Origin: Vulcanimicrobiota bacterium
Lineage (GTDB): Bacteria > Vulcanimicrobiota > Vulcanimicrobiia > Vulcanimicrobiales > Vulcanimicrobiaceae
Length of the DNA: 5,878 bases
Assembly: GCA_014305015.1 (NCBI GenBank)
Contig: JACRUB010000204.1
Coordinates: 1 to 5,878 of the forward strand
Reading direction: 5' to 3'
Shown here: one piece after another, positions 5,501 through 5,878 of the stretch
How the letters are laid out: each line of letters opens with the position of its first letter
Numbering within the stretch: position 1 is the stretch's first letter
The notes under the pieces: generated by a model
The model's input: the letters and a program-made list of their open reading frames with translations, nothing else
What the model was told of the DNA's origin: nothing
The model's database searches: none
Made by a program: the position numbers and the translations under genes

Positions 5501-5878
5501 TATACCTCTATGCGAGTCTGCGATGCGTGGACCGCCTCAAGCGCGAGGATGCGCCCCCGGCGGTCCGCTTCACGGACGGATTCCAAAGTTAGTTCGGCAA
5601 AGCCGCCTGCCCCCATGGCATATTCGACGACCACGGGGATTTCCGCGAAGCCTATCTCACCTTTTACAAACGCTTCCACTGCGATTTCGTTTGCGGCTGA
5701 GAGGACCGCCGGGGCCGTTCCACCCCGCTCCGCAGCCTCGTATGCCAGGCGTACGCAAGGGAAACGCTCCGGGTCAGCCCTCTGAAAGTCATAACGCACC
5801 GCAGCCGCTTCGGGATGACCTCCCAGTGCCTGGAGCGGGTCCAGGGGCCGCCGGTCGTCTAACCGGTCCGGATAAGCG
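5500..5878 (-). CDS. dxr: 1-deoxy-D-xylulose 5-phosphate reductoisomerase (Dxr), 3' part
   Basis: The C-terminal 125 residues of a gene entering from the right edge, read continuously from codon 5877 to the TAA at 5500-5502. Dxr rearranges and reduces DXP to MEP with NADPH and is the committed step of the MEP pathway. The visible part is the C-terminal helical domain: AYPDR at the edge, LDPLQALGGHPEAAAVRYDF, then ERFPCVRLAYEA and the family segment GTAPAVLSAANEIAVEAF. The last contains SAANE where NAANE is more usual. The window holds neither the NADPH-binding domain nor the catalytic metal site. A GTG at 5799 could be mistaken for a start, but the frame is open and family-like upstream to the window edge. 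It is followed by rseP with a one-base overlap, and IspG of the same pathway lies one gene further on. Identification is secure from the C-terminal signature and context. Confidence 0.95.
   Translation of the reverse strand, partial: AYPDRLDDRRPLDPLQALGGHPEAAAVRYDFQRADPERFPCVRLAYEAAERGGTAPAVLSAANEIAVEAFVKGEIGFAEIPVVVEYAMGAGGFAELTLESVREADRRGRILALEAVHASQTRIEV

Noticed and set aside
5498..5505. TATAAT-like hexamer on the minus strand at the rseP start, as a possible promoter
   Set aside because: The match arises from the TAATG stop-start overlap, no -35 element lies at the right distance, and a promoter there would leave the rseP start codon inside the -10 box.
5500..5799. A separate 99-residue protein starting at the GTG at 5799
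   Set aside because: The frame stays open and Dxr-like upstream to the window edge (AYPDR and following residues), so the GTG is an internal valine codon of dxr.

Overview
The window is a moderately GC-rich, gene-dense piece of a bacterial chromosome. It carries eight protein-coding regions and almost no free intergenic space. I see no mobile element, RNA gene, CRISPR array or phage gene. The block dxr-rseP-ispG followed by a small copper-amine-oxidase-N (stalk) domain protein and a DipZ-like thioredoxin suggests a poorly cultured, non-proteobacterial lineage. Candidatus Eremiobacterota (WPS-2) or a related phylum is my best guess, made from gene content and order only and with low certainty.

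Layout: (1) At 1-289, minus strand, is the 5' part of a NUDIX hydrolase gene that runs off the left edge; it ends in a Nudix box. (2) At 341-1867, plus strand, a complete APC-superfamily amino acid permease is divergent from the NUDIX gene, with only 51 bases between the two start codons. (3) From 5878 down to 1850 all genes are on the minus strand and very tightly packed: the 3' part of dxr (entering from the right edge), rseP, ispG, a membrane-anchored stalk-domain protein, an exported thioredoxin-like protein and a small exported protein of unknown function. The junctions are TAATG (1 nt shared), a 1-nt gap, ATGA (4 nt shared), a 50-nt gap and a 1-nt gap, so this is very probably one operon. 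Its last gene converges on the permease gene and the two overlap by 18 bases.

How the genes fit together: Dxr and IspG are the second and the penultimate enzymes of the MEP pathway, which supplies IPP/DMAPP for undecaprenyl carriers and quinones. RseP is the site-2 protease that commonly lies between them in bacterial genomes. The last three genes all encode proteins with an N-terminal export signal or membrane anchor, so the operon moves from lipid precursor synthesis to envelope functions. The thioredoxin-like protein (CxxC) and the following small protein (two cysteines, CX4C) may form an extracytoplasmic redox pair, but that is inference.

Most of the window is ordinary housekeeping content. 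I did not find a convincing undescribed system. The points most worth a second look are the terminal exported redox pair, the hairpin structures at the convergent gene ends and the very short divergent interval.
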